Assembly: GCA_023460315.1 (NCBI GenBank)
Contig: JAEWQO010000113.1
Location: forward strand, 41,918-105,917
DNA length: 64,000 bases
Direction of reading: 5' to 3'
Source: Actinomycetes bacterium
GTDB lineage: Bacteria; Actinomycetota; Coriobacteriia; Coriobacteriales; Eggerthellaceae
Shown: positions 7,304 to 16,800 of the stretch, in pieces
Layout: each line of letters starts with the position of its first letter
Numbering within the stretch: the first letter of the stretch is position 1
Position numbers and translations under genes: made by a program
Notes under the pieces: generated by a model
What the model was told of the DNA's origin: nothing
What the model saw: only the letters and a program-made list of their open reading frames with translations
The model's database searches: none

Positions 7304-9570
7304 GGCGAACCGACGGGGCATCCGCGGCAATCGTCGGAGGGCTTCCTTCTGAACAGTGCTCTGAACAGCGGACGCCCTTTCTCAAACTCTTGAAAATCGT
7401 CGGGTTCGGGGCGTTTTCCAATGAGACGGTGGGTCCCCTGTCTCCCCGCCTCAATGTCGTGTACGGCAGAAATGAGGCGGGGAAGACGACGCTCGCCTCA
7501 TTTGTCGGCGGCGTGCTGTTCGGTTGGGAAGAGGCTCGTGGAGGCCGCAACACCTACAAGCCTCAGAATGCCGAGCGTTCGGGGTCGCTGTTCTTCGGTT
7601 TCACCGGAAAGGATCGCGCCGGAGACGGCCTTTCTTCAGAAGAAGACATTGAGCTGGCTCGCGCAAAGAATGCGGATGGCCTTATCGGCGATGCCTCCCT
7701 GGTGGAAGACATCGACAAAGAGACGTTCCTCACCATGTTCTCGCTCACAAGCGATGAGCTTCGTTCCTTGCGCAACACGACAGACGTGACGGCGAAATTG
7801 CTGACCGCGGGCTCGGGCACGGGGGCCTCTCCCGCGCAGGCCCTGTCAGACGTGCAGGCGCGGCTTGCCGAATACACGTCGCGCGCGACGGCGGCCGAGC
7901 ATTCCCTCGTCCGCCTTTCGGATGAGGAGCATGCGCTGCGCGGGCAGCTTGCCGAAGCGGGCGACGAGGCGGAGCGCTTCAAGCACCAAGACAAGGAGTT
8001 TCACGAAATTTCTCCTCAGCGCGACGATCTGCTCTCTCGCCTCAGCTCCCTCAATACAGACATCGAGAACCTGACGGTTCACCGGTCGAATTTGGAAAAG
8101 CTTGATCGTGAGATTGCGGATGCCGACGGCACCCGGGAATCCCTGCGGGCGGAAGAAGAGGAACTGGTTGCGGCCCGCCGCTTTCAGACGATCGACGTGC
8201 CGCGCAATCTGGTGGAGCTCCGGCCGTCCGACGAGCGCGCCCTGCGCGATCAGATAGACGTGCTGGCCACCGAGCAGGCGAAGCGGGAGCATGCTGTCGA
8301 TCTGGCGCAGGATGACTGCTCGACGTCCAAGGCCGCCTATGAGGCCCTTGTCGAAGCCGACGATCTGTATGCCAAAGAGAAGAAGGCACGCCGGCAGCGT
8401 CGGGCGCAAGTGTGGCTGTCGGTTGTGTTGCCTCTCGTGTTCGTGGTCGCCGGCATACCGGTGTTCATGCATGGGAGGGAGATCAACAGCCTGTCGTTCA
8501 CGGCCCTCGGAGTGATCTTGGTGCTGTTTTCCCTGATGCTGGCCGGGGCTGCCATGGTCATGCTTTTCCGGCCGGACAAAGAGGCCGAAGCGTTGGAAGC
8601 GCGCAAGCAGGACGCGAAATGGGTCATGCTCCAGGATGCCAAGAAGCTCGAAGCATGTCGTGAAGCCCAAGCCCATCACGCGGCTGCCGTGCGCCGCCAT
8701 CTGGATGAGAACGGCCTGCAGGATGCCCAGGGGTCACTCCGTCGTGCGCGCGCCCTCCTCGACGAGGCCAAGGATGCCCGTTCTGAGGAAAGCCTGTTCC
8801 TCCAGCGTCGGCAGGCGCTCGTGTCGCGGCGCACGGCGTTGGAGGAGCGCCTTGCCGAAGCGCGGCGACAGCGTTCTCAAGTGGCAGAGCGTCTGGACCT
8901 CCGCGGAGAGCCATCGCTGGAATCGATTGACGAGGCGATTGCCCAAAAGTCTCAGCAACGGGTGGGCCTGGTGGAGGCAAGCGAGCACTTGAATCGCCGG
9001 TATGGAGAATTGAGACAAGAGCTTTCGCACGCGAAGCGCGCGAAACGGTTTGACGAGCTGAAAATGCGGTACCAGCAAGTGCGCACCCGGCAAGACGAAA
9101 ACGCCCAGGATTATGCGTGCCTGCTTTTGGCCAAGCGCATGCTGGAATCGGCCATTGCTTCGTGGGAGAGCAAGAGCCAACCGGAAGTCTATCGTCAGGC
9201 AAGCCGGCTTCTTTCTCTCATGACCGACGGGCGCTGGGTGAAGGTGTCTATGACTCCTGATGGCAAGCTCCAGGTCACCGACGCTGTCAGGACGGTGCGG
9301 GAACCCGTGCACCTGTCGTTGGGCACGTGCCAGCAACTTTATCTGTCCCTCCGCATCGCGCTGCTGCTTGCAGCCGACAATGTGGGACGGGCCATTCCCA
9401 TTCTGGCCGATGACATCTTGGTCAACTTTGACTCGACGAGGAGAAAGGGTGCGGCGCTCGCGCTTGCCGAACTCGCTCGTTCCCGTCAGGTGGTTCTGTT
9501 CACCTCTCATGAAGAGGTCGTCGAGGCGTTGCGCGCGGCCGATCCGTCACTCAATGAGGTGGAACTGTAA
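7300..9570 (+). CDS. yhaN: AAA ATPase with SMC/Rad50-like coiled coil (YhaN-like), partner of the upstream nuclease
   Basis: A 756-residue protein with Walker A (YGRNEAGKTTLASF, ~residues 51-64) near the N-terminus and Walker B plus D-loop (ILADDILVNFDSTRR) near the C-terminus, separated by long Glu/Arg/Ala-rich coiled-coil segments. This is the Rad50/SbcC layout. Two adjacent hydrophobic segments (~residues 368-388 and 395-422) in the middle would make it membrane-attached, as in the YhaN group of AAA_27 proteins rather than SbcC. It overlaps the nuclease gene by ATGA and presumably forms a DNA-end-processing complex with it. The first ~25 residues are poorly conserved, so the start could be further in. 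Confidence 0.82.
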   Translation: MRRTDGASAAIVGGLPSEQCSEQRTPFLKLLKIVGFGAFSNETVGPLSPRLNVVYGRNEAGKTTLASFVGGVLFGWEEARGGRNTYKPQNAERSGSLFFGFTGKDRAGDGLSSEEDIELARAKNADGLIGDASLVEDIDKETFLTMFSLTSDELRSLRNTTDVTAKLLTAGSGTGASPAQALSDVQARLAEYTSRATAAEHSLVRLSDEEHALRGQLAEAGDEAERFKHQDKEFHEISPQRDDLLSRLSSLNTDIENLTVHRSNLEKLDREIADADGTRESLRAEEEELVAARRFQTIDVPRNLVELRPSDERALRDQIDVLATEQAKREHAVDLAQDDCSTSKAAYEALVEADDLYAKEKKARRQRRAQVWLSVVLPLVFVVAGIPVFMHGREINSLSFTALGVILVLFSLMLAGAAMVMLFRPDKEAEALEARKQDAKWVMLQDAKKLEACREAQAHHAAAVRRHLDENGLQDAQGSLRRARALLDEAKDARSEESLFLQRRQALVSRRTALEERLAEARRQRSQVAERLDLRGEPSLESIDEAIAQKSQQRVGLVEASEHLNRRYGELRQELSHAKRAKRFDELKMRYQQVRTRQDENAQDYACLLLAKRMLESAIASWESKSQPEVYRQASRLLSLMTDGRWVKVSMTPDGKLQVTDAVRTVREPVHLSLGTCQQLYLSLRIALLLAADNVGRAIPILADDILVNFDSTRRKGAALALAELARSRQVVLFTSHEEVVEALRAADPSLNEVEL

Positions 9571-9576
9571 TATAAT
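9571..9576 (+). promoter_or_regulatory. Possible purA promoter -10 (TATAAT)
   Basis: A perfect TATAAT lies directly after the stop of the ATPase gene and ~49 nt before purA. No good -35 hexamer is found 16-18 bp upstream, so only the -10 is supported. Confidence 0.35.
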
Positions 9577-9624
9577 GTTTGATTTGCGGCAGTAAACCCA
9601 AGCTCCATCCTGAAAGGAAACACT

Positions 9625-10941
9625 ATGCCCAGCACGGTACTCGTCGGCGCCCAATGGGGAGACGAAGGCAAAGGCAAGATCACCGACCTCATCGCCCGGA
9701 ACTATGATTTCGTCGTGCGTTATCAAGGTGGCAACAACGCCGGCCACACCGTTGTCCATGGAGACAAGAAACTGGCCTTGCATCTCATGCCTTCTGGCGT
9801 GATGTATGAAAACGCCATCCCGGTCATCGGCAACGGGGTTGTCGTCGATCCCGGTGTTCTGATCAAGGAAATGGACATGCTGGAAGCCGAGGGCATATCG
9901 TGTGAGAATTTGAAGATCTCGTGCGACGCCCATGTCATCATGCCTTACCACAAGGATTTCGACGGCGCCGACGAGAAGCGCCTTGGCGAGAATAAGATCG
10001 GCACCACGAAACGCGGAATAGGGCCGTGCTATGAGGACAAGGTAGCCCGCAAAGGCATTCGCATCCAGGATTTGCTGGACGAGAAGATATTCCGTCTGAA
10101 AGTGGAGACGGCGCTGGCTCAGAAGAATCCCGTGCTGGAGAAGATATACGGCTTGCACACCTATACCGTGGAGGAGATATGCGAGGAGTATCTGCCCTAT
10201 GCCCGCCTCCTCAAGCCTTACATGGCCGAAACGGCGCAGCTGCTGAACAGCGCCGTGCGTGACGGGAAATCGATCCTGTTCGAAGGCGCCCAGGGAACGC
10301 TGCTCGACATCGACCATGGCACCTATCCGTTTGTCACCTCTTCCTCCTGCTGTGCGGGCGGCGCCGCCACCGGTTCAGGCGTGGGCCCCACGGCCATCGA
10401 TTGCGTGCTGGGCATCCAGAAGGCCTACATCACCCGTGTTGGCAGCGGTCCTTTCCCCACGGAACAGCGCTTCGCCGAAGACGGCGGGGTTGGCGAAGAG
10501 GCTGAAATTGGGGAGGCGTTTTGCCAGGTGGGATACGAGTATGGTGTGACGACCGGACGCAAGCGCCGCTGCGGCTGGTTCGACGCGGTCATCGCCCGCT
10601 ATGCGGCCGAGGTCAACGGGCTCACCGACGTTGCGCTGACGAAGCTCGACGTGTTGTCGGCCTTTGACACCATCAAGGTATGCACGGCCTATGAGTGCGA
10701 GGGCAAAGTGTATGACTACTTTCCCATGCAGCAGAGCATCATGTTCCATGCAAAGCCCGTTTACGAGGAACTTCCCGGATGGAAGGGCGTCGACATCACG
10801 GGATGCCGCCATTTCGAGGAATTGCCGGAGAACGCTCAGCGCTATGTCGAGTATCTCGAGCGCGCGGCAGGCGTCCCGATCAGCATTATAGCCGTTGGTC
10901 CCGATCGCGATCAGACCATCTTTCGCGGTTGGAACAAGTAG
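9625..10941 (+). CDS. purA: Adenylosuccinate synthase
   Basis: Converts IMP, aspartate and GTP to adenylosuccinate, the first committed step from IMP to AMP. The protein is 438 residues, normal for the family. It begins with the GTP-binding VLVGAQWGDEGKGK loop, whose Asp and Lys are catalytic, and carries the QGGNNAGHTVV, GTTKRGIGPCYEDK and VGSGPFPTE signatures. AAAGGA lies 8 nt before the ATG. It is followed on the same strand by purD, so two purine genes are adjacent; purE lies ~19 kb away. Confidence 0.98.
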   Translation: MPSTVLVGAQWGDEGKGKITDLIARNYDFVVRYQGGNNAGHTVVHGDKKLALHLMPSGVMYENAIPVIGNGVVVDPGVLIKEMDMLEAEGISCENLKISCDAHVIMPYHKDFDGADEKRLGENKIGTTKRGIGPCYEDKVARKGIRIQDLLDEKIFRLKVETALAQKNPVLEKIYGLHTYTVEEICEEYLPYARLLKPYMAETAQLLNSAVRDGKSILFEGAQGTLLDIDHGTYPFVTSSSCCAGGAATGSGVGPTAIDCVLGIQKAYITRVGSGPFPTEQRFAEDGGVGEEAEIGEAFCQVGYEYGVTTGRKRRCGWFDAVIARYAAEVNGLTDVALTKLDVLSAFDTIKVCTAYECEGKVYDYFPMQQSIMFHAKPVYEELPGWKGVDITGCRHFEELPENAQRYVEYLERAAGVPISIIAVGPDRDQTIFRGWNK

Positions 10942-11000
10942 CCCCTGCACGAAAGGCGGCATGCCTCGGGTGAGACATGCCGTGGACGAAAGGATGCATT

Positions 11001-12293
11001 GTGAACATCTTGGTCTTGGGAAGCGGCGGTCGCGAGCATGCCATCGCATGGTCGTTGGCGCAGTCCCCCCGGTGCGACGCCCTTTTCGTGGCTCCGGGCA
11101 ACGGCGGCACCGCAACCCTTGCTGAAAACGTTGCCGGGCTGGACATCGAAGACGGGTCGGCCGTGCTTCGCTTTGCCCGCGAACACGAGGTGGACCTGGT
11201 TGTCATCGGTCCCGAAGCCCCGTTGGTTGCCGGTGTTGCCGACGAGCTCCGCGCAGCGGGAATTGCGACGTTCGGCCCTGATGCCCAGGGTGCCCAGCTT
11301 GAGGGAAGCAAGACCTACAGCAAACGGTTCATGGACGCCAACGGCATTCCAACGGCTCGGTATGACAGCTTCACCACGCTGGAGCCGGCCTTGGCCTATG
11401 TGGACGAGATCGGCGCGCCCATCGTTGTGAAGGCCGACGGTTTGGCAGCGGGCAAGGGCGTCATTGTCGCCGATGACGTAGAGGTGGCCAAGGACGCCGT
11501 GCGCAGTTGCTTTGACGGCGCGTTCGGAAATGCGGGATCGACGGTGCTCATAGAGGAATGCCTCACGGGTCCCGAGTGCTCGCTGCTCGCCTTTGTCACC
11601 GGAGGGAAAGCCTTCTGCATGACGACAGCTCAAGACCATAAGCGAGCCTTCGACGGAGATCGAGGACCGAACACGGGAGGCATGGGTGTATATTCCCCCG
11701 TGCCGATCGTGTCCCCGGAAGAGCTGTCTTCCATGCGTCGTATCATGGAAGAATCCGCAGCCGCCACAGCTCGTGCACCCTTTGATGCCGATTACCGCGG
11801 CGTACTGTATGGCGGGTTCATGTTGACTCCTGAGGGGCCCAAGGTCCTTGAGTTCAACGCGCGGTTCGGAGATCCCGAGACGCAGGTCGTGCTTCCGCGT
11901 TTGGAAACCGATCTGGTGGATGTCATGCTGGCCGTCGCCCAAGGCCGCCCTTGTGACATTGACCTGCGGTGGTCTGAGCAATGGGCGGTATGCGTGGTCT
12001 TGGCGAGCGAGGGATACCCTGGCCCCTATGAGAAGGGCAAGGTCATTCTTGGCATCGAGGAGGCGGAGGACATCGACGGCGTGACGGTGTTCCATGCCGG
12101 CACCGCGAGGAATTCAGACGGAGAGCTTGTCACGGCGGGCGGTCGAGTTCTCAACGTCGTTGCGCTTGGCGACTCGTTTGACGAAGCGCGCGAGAAGGCG
12201 TACGAAGCGTGCGGCCTCATCAACTTCGAGGGCAAGCAGTTTCGCACCGACATCGGCAAAAGGGCAGCTGCCGGCCGAGATGCCTGGGATTAA
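11001..12293 (+). CDS. purD: Phosphoribosylamine-glycine ligase (GAR synthetase)
   Basis: ATP-grasp enzyme joining phosphoribosylamine and glycine in the second step of purine synthesis; 430 residues. The N-terminal VNILVLGSGGREHAIAW motif is diagnostic, followed by KADGLAAGKGV, the TAQDHKRAFDGDRGPNTGGMG loop and the EFNARFGDPETQ metal-binding segment. The GTG at 11001 is chosen because the family starts with this motif and AAAGGA (10989-10994) is correctly spaced. An upstream in-frame ATG at 10977 overlaps a small GGCATG/CATGCC inverted repeat and is unlikely to be used. Confidence 0.97.
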   Translation: MNILVLGSGGREHAIAWSLAQSPRCDALFVAPGNGGTATLAENVAGLDIEDGSAVLRFAREHEVDLVVIGPEAPLVAGVADELRAAGIATFGPDAQGAQLEGSKTYSKRFMDANGIPTARYDSFTTLEPALAYVDEIGAPIVVKADGLAAGKGVIVADDVEVAKDAVRSCFDGAFGNAGSTVLIEECLTGPECSLLAFVTGGKAFCMTTAQDHKRAFDGDRGPNTGGMGVYSPVPIVSPEELSSMRRIMEESAAATARAPFDADYRGVLYGGFMLTPEGPKVLEFNARFGDPETQVVLPRLETDLVDVMLAVAQGRPCDIDLRWSEQWAVCVVLASEGYPGPYEKGKVILGIEEAEDIDGVTVFHAGTARNSDGELVTAGGRVLNVVALGDSFDEAREKAYEACGLINFEGKQFRTDIGKRAAAGRDAWD

Positions 12294-12346
12294 ACGAATC
12301 GGCGGCAGATAAGCCGCCCGATATGACATTAGAGGAACCGAGGCCT

Positions 12347-13657
12347 ATGTTATCAGAACGCATGCTCACCTCCGTTGTGCGCCAATGCACCAAAAACTAT
12401 CTCAAGCTCGATCCGACGACCGAGACGCGCCTTCCCGCGCCGATGCCCGGGCAGAAATACATGCTGTACCTGCATGTGCCGTTTTGCGAGCGCCTGTGCC
12501 CGTATTGTTCGTTCAATCGGTTTCCCTTTGCGGAAGATCGCGCCAAGCCCTATTTCGAGAACCTTCGCAAAGAGATGCTCATGCTCAAAGATATCGGCTA
12601 TGATTTCGAGAGCCTCTATGTGGGCGGAGGTACGCCCACCATCATGATCGACGAGCTGTGCGAGACGATCGATTTGGCCCGAGACACGTTTTCCATCGAC
12701 GAGGTTTCAAGCGAGACGAACCCCAACCATCTGATTCCGAGCTATCTCGACAAGCTGCGAGGGCGTGTTCAGCGTTTGAGCGTGGGAGTGCAAAGTTTTG
12801 ATGACGGCTTGCTCAAGCAGATGGACCGGTTCGACAAATATGGCAGTGGCGAGGAAATGCTGGAGCGCGTCAAGGAAGCCAGCCCGTATTTCACTTCGCT
12901 CAACGTCGACATGATCTTTAATTTTCCTGCGCAGACAGAAGACATCCTCATATCCGATATCGAGCGGGTGGTGGAAAGCAATACGAGCCAGACCACCTTC
13001 TATCCGCTGATGGCTTCCCCGTCGGTCGCACGGTCTCTCGCTCGCACGGTGGGCAAGGTTGACTACGTTCGAGAACAGCGTTTCTATGAAATAATCAGCG
13101 ATCTTTTGGCGGGCGGCGACACCCCCCTGTTCCAATTTGGAAGCGCGTGGACGTTCAATCGGCGCGGGAGCGGCGCGGCGGCGGAAGATGCCATGATCGA
13201 TGAGTACGTCGTTGACTACGAGGAATATCCAGCCATCGGCAGCGGCGGCATCACGTACCTGGGAGGAAACCTGTACGTGAACACGTTTTCGGTCAACGAC
13301 TACAACAAGGCCATCGAATCGGGACGCATGTCCCTCATGGGCGAGACCACCTTCTCAAAGCATGATCGAATGAGGTATCGCTTCATGATGCAGCTGTTTG
13401 GCCTGCGGTTGGACAAGCGGGCCTTCGAACGTGATTTTGGCTGCACGGTGGAGGCCGGCCTTCCGGTGGAAATGACGTTTATGAAGATGGCGGGTGCCTT
13501 TGAGCGCGACACGCACGAAGAACTGACGCTCACCCCGAAGGGACGCTATCTCATGGTCGTCATGATGAGGCAGTTCTTTATCGGTGTGAACAACCTGCGG
13601 GATCAGGCGCGCGCGGCGCTTGTCGGGGAAGAAAGAGAGCTTATTTTCGGCTGCTAG
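12347..13657 (+). CDS. HemN/HemW-like radical SAM protein (coproporphyrinogen III oxidase family)
   Basis: A 436-residue radical SAM enzyme. The iron-sulfur/SAM motif C-x3-C-x2-C appears as CERLCPYCSF (~residues 45-54), followed by YVGGGTPT, the SETNPNHL segment and RLSVGVQSFDD, all shared by oxygen-independent coproporphyrinogen oxidase and its HemW-type relatives. The C-terminal region shows the HemN-like domain only loosely. Whether it acts in haem synthesis, haem handling or another radical reaction cannot be told from the sequence. ATG 12347 is preferred (AGAGGA ten bases upstream); ATG 12323 is possible. It lies 53 nt after purD and may be in the same transcript. Confidence 0.8.
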   Translation: MLSERMLTSVVRQCTKNYLKLDPTTETRLPAPMPGQKYMLYLHVPFCERLCPYCSFNRFPFAEDRAKPYFENLRKEMLMLKDIGYDFESLYVGGGTPTIMIDELCETIDLARDTFSIDEVSSETNPNHLIPSYLDKLRGRVQRLSVGVQSFDDGLLKQMDRFDKYGSGEEMLERVKEASPYFTSLNVDMIFNFPAQTEDILISDIERVVESNTSQTTFYPLMASPSVARSLARTVGKVDYVREQRFYEIISDLLAGGDTPLFQFGSAWTFNRRGSGAAAEDAMIDEYVVDYEEYPAIGSGGITYLGGNLYVNTFSVNDYNKAIESGRMSLMGETTFSKHDRMRYRFMMQLFGLRLDKRAFERDFGCTVEAGLPVEMTFMKMAGAFERDTHEELTLTPKGRYLMVVMMRQFFIGVNNLRDQARAALVGEERELIFGC

Positions 13658-13811
13658 CCTGAGATGTTTGGAATGGGCTTGCTTTTGTGGACGACGAAGA
13701 CGTGGCTCAGACGGCGGCGATGCTGGCTAACAAGGCAACCACGAGCGGCAAAGCAACACTTTCGCACCTGCATGTAAGGCTATTGAAGCTTGCGAACCCG
13801 CAGTGGGTACG

Positions 13812-13835
13812 GGATACTAGCAGACAAGAGTATCC
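13812..13835. promoter_or_regulatory. Inverted repeat GGATACT-N10-AGTATCC in the pilus-locus leader
   Basis: A perfect 7-bp inverted repeat (13812-13818 with 13829-13835) lies ~30 nt before the Shine-Dalgarno of the first pilus gene. It could be an operator or a leader hairpin. The ~220-nt stretch before that gene has no other clear function. Confidence 0.4.
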
Positions 13836-13878
13836 TGTAAAAATCGCAGGAAGACGCCGTGCGAGGAGAGCCAGAGGC

Positions 13879-16800
13879 GTGCCAAGGCCGAAGAAAACGC
13901 ATATCGAGGGGTTCACCCTTTCCGAACTGCTGCTTGCCGTGGCCCTTGTCATCGTGCTCGCAGCCATAGCCCTTCCTTCCCTCATGGCCGCGCAGAGCTC
14001 ATTGCGCATGACCGAGCTCGACAATGCGGCCTCGCGCATTGCCAGTGCCGCACAGCTGCAGATGACTGCAAAGAAGAACGCAGGCACCTGGCATGCGTTG
14101 ATGGCTGAAGACGGTGGGCCGGTGGCTCAGGGGCAGACGGCCAAAGACGCTCCCGCAGAGGGCGATATCTACTACCTGACGGCCGATCAAGCGCGTGACG
14201 ACGGCATCCTTTCCTCGCTTTCCCTCGATGAGACAGTGTGGGAGGGGAATTTCGTTATCGAATTCGACGCATCGACCGCCACGGTCGTCAGCGTGTTCTA
14301 CACCGACGGCAAGGCGGGCTTCTTCGACAGTGCCCATCCGGAAACGGATGCCGCTCAGGTTTATTACGATGACGGTGGGTCGCGCGATCGGGCTTCCCGC
14401 ATGGAAGCGCGTCCTATGATTGGCTACTACGAGGGTACGCCGGCGGGGGCCACGTCCGAGGTCGCTCTGGCAAATCCCGTCATATGGGTTGATGATCAGG
14501 GTAGGCTTTGCATCCAGAATTCAAACTTGACCGAGCACGGAAAGGCTTCGGATTCCGACTGGTCAACCTTCCTTTCCGTCACTATTGCCAAGCGGGACGG
14601 CTCTGCCGGGTTTGTCATCAGTGGGTTGGACGAATCCGCGCAAACCTTCACTGTGTCCTTGCCTGATGGGTCCGCCCAACGCGCTTACACCAACACGGGC
14701 ACCGATCGGGGCTTCACTCTAGCGGCTCGGACGGATGCCTCTTCGGACGATGATGTATTCAAGATCAACCTGAACGATATCGCCCGAATTGTCGGTGCCG
14801 ATGCGGGGGCTGGCGAATTGGCAGCGGTTGTTGGCAGCTTCGCCCAGGGCGACAGTCTCCGCATCGATGCCGAAGTAGGAATGACGGGGCCGTCTGTGCC
14901 AGCGACGGCGACTGCCTTTATTGAGTGGCCAGCGAGGATTGCCTCATTGGCAGTGTACGTGACCGATCCCGCTCCGGAAGCGGACGAATCCGGCCGGGTT
15001 GAAACCGAGCATATCGAAGGAACGTATACCGCCCCGACAACGGACCTGCAAAGCGAGCAGGGAACGCCGCCGGTGACCGGCATCGCCTGGCATGACAACG
15101 AAGTGTTTGCCAGTGTCGACACCAACGAGGCTCTTGCGGCGGAGAACGGTGAGGCATCGCGCCAGGCGTATGCGGGCGGCTGGGTCAGCCTCTCGGATGC
15201 GGCAAGCCAGCGAGCACGGGTGCAGGCCACTGTTGGTTCGTATGCTTCAACGGGAGCCACCCATCGTTACCAGATAACGGAGGTTTGGGTTAACGACGCA
15301 CGGGTTGGTTACCTGAAACAGAATGTGTGGGTCTGGGAAAGCGGTGACACCGCTTCGGCGTTTCAACAGTGTCTTGTTGGCACGATCGACGCCAACACGT
15401 CGTCGTTGACCATCGATGCCCAGCTGTTGGCAGCTTCTGGCATCCCCCAGAACGAGGAGGGCGGCTATGGCGTGTACGTGCGCACCGCTCCCCGCAGCGA
15501 CGAGGTGCAGGCGTTTTTCACCAACAACCGTTCGACGGTGGAAGAGTATCTGTCCGGCGTGTCCGGTGCGGACAGCAGAGGCGTGGGCAGCAGCGACGTT
15601 TCGATACGGGATATGTTCGAGAACGAATTCGGGGCTTCCTCGACGGTTGCCAGCTGGCATGCGACCACGCAAGCTGGCACGACGTCGTCGACCGTGACCA
15701 CTGCAGGAGCGTTTCCGTCACAAGGCGATCTGAGGGTGTACTACTCTCCGACGCCCGCTATCGCTTGGCTGCCGAGCGGTGGGACCTACTCGGGGGCATC
15801 TCCCTACACCGCTCTTTCCAACGCGGTTCTTTGGCTGTTCAATGGCGAGAGCGCTCAGTCTGCACAACCGGCCGCCTTTGTCCGTGATGCCCGCACCGGC
15901 TCCCAGGACAGCTATTCGCTCGAACAATCAACGTCCAGCACGTTTCAGATGCCAACCAATCGCGACGAGCTCTTCTTCCGGGTGATCGAGTACTGCGACT
16001 CGAACGGGACGCCGCTTTCGGGGTATGATTTGCAGTATGTTCCCTATACCTCGCAGTTCGATGCTGCTTATGCGACGGTGAGGAGCGGCCCGACGGGTTC
16101 TGGCAGCGGGACATTCGCGGGATGGACGTATGCGGCAAACGGCAGCGTCGCGGTTTCTGCGGGTTCGGTGATTGGGTCATACGATGCCAGCCTTGCTTTT
16201 GGCTACGTGCAGCTGAGGGCCCGTTACCAGTCTGTTGACTCGGTGGGGCTCATGTACCTGGAATTTGACGCTTCGGGTAATGTGACGGGCTATTATGGCT
16301 CGCTCGGCGGCGAAAGTCCCGGAGGCGTGCTGCCGGGAGACAATGCGATAGCCTCGTGGGGCTATTATGTTGTGGCACCGGCGGGGACATCTAGCGTGAC
16401 TGCGGTATATTCAAACGGAAGTTCAGTTTTGGATGGAAGCCGAACTCTGGTTACAATCAATGGCAACACCTATGCTGCTTACCGCGTGGTGCTTCAAAAC
16501 TGGATGCTTCAATCGCCTGGCAATGTGCCGCAAGTAACGTGCTCCTATGCTGGAATCATTAAAATGTACTACTGCAACACACTCTTTGCATCCGCCGTGA
16601 GTTTATCCGCCCCTGCATGGGGGTCGGACGGTAGTCCTTGGGTAGTGCGAACTCCTGGACAGATAATTGGATATTTGCAGCAAGAGGATTGGGTTCAATC
16701 AAACTATGCTCGTCAGGCGTATCAGCAGGCTCATGACATTGATTTTGCGGCATATGCCGATAGGTCGTCCGTCATTAATTTTGGCGGCAAGTTTGATGGG

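Noticed and set aside
12209..12346. N-terminal extension of the radical SAM frame
   Set aside because: The first 46 residues overlap purD out of frame and are not part of the family; the ATG at 12347 has a ribosome site.
13735..13760. Resemblance to a c-di-GMP-I riboswitch core
   Set aside because: GGCAACC and GGCAAAGC are present but the GACGCAAAGCC segment and the 3' stem are not, so it is kept only as a low-scored finding and not annotated.
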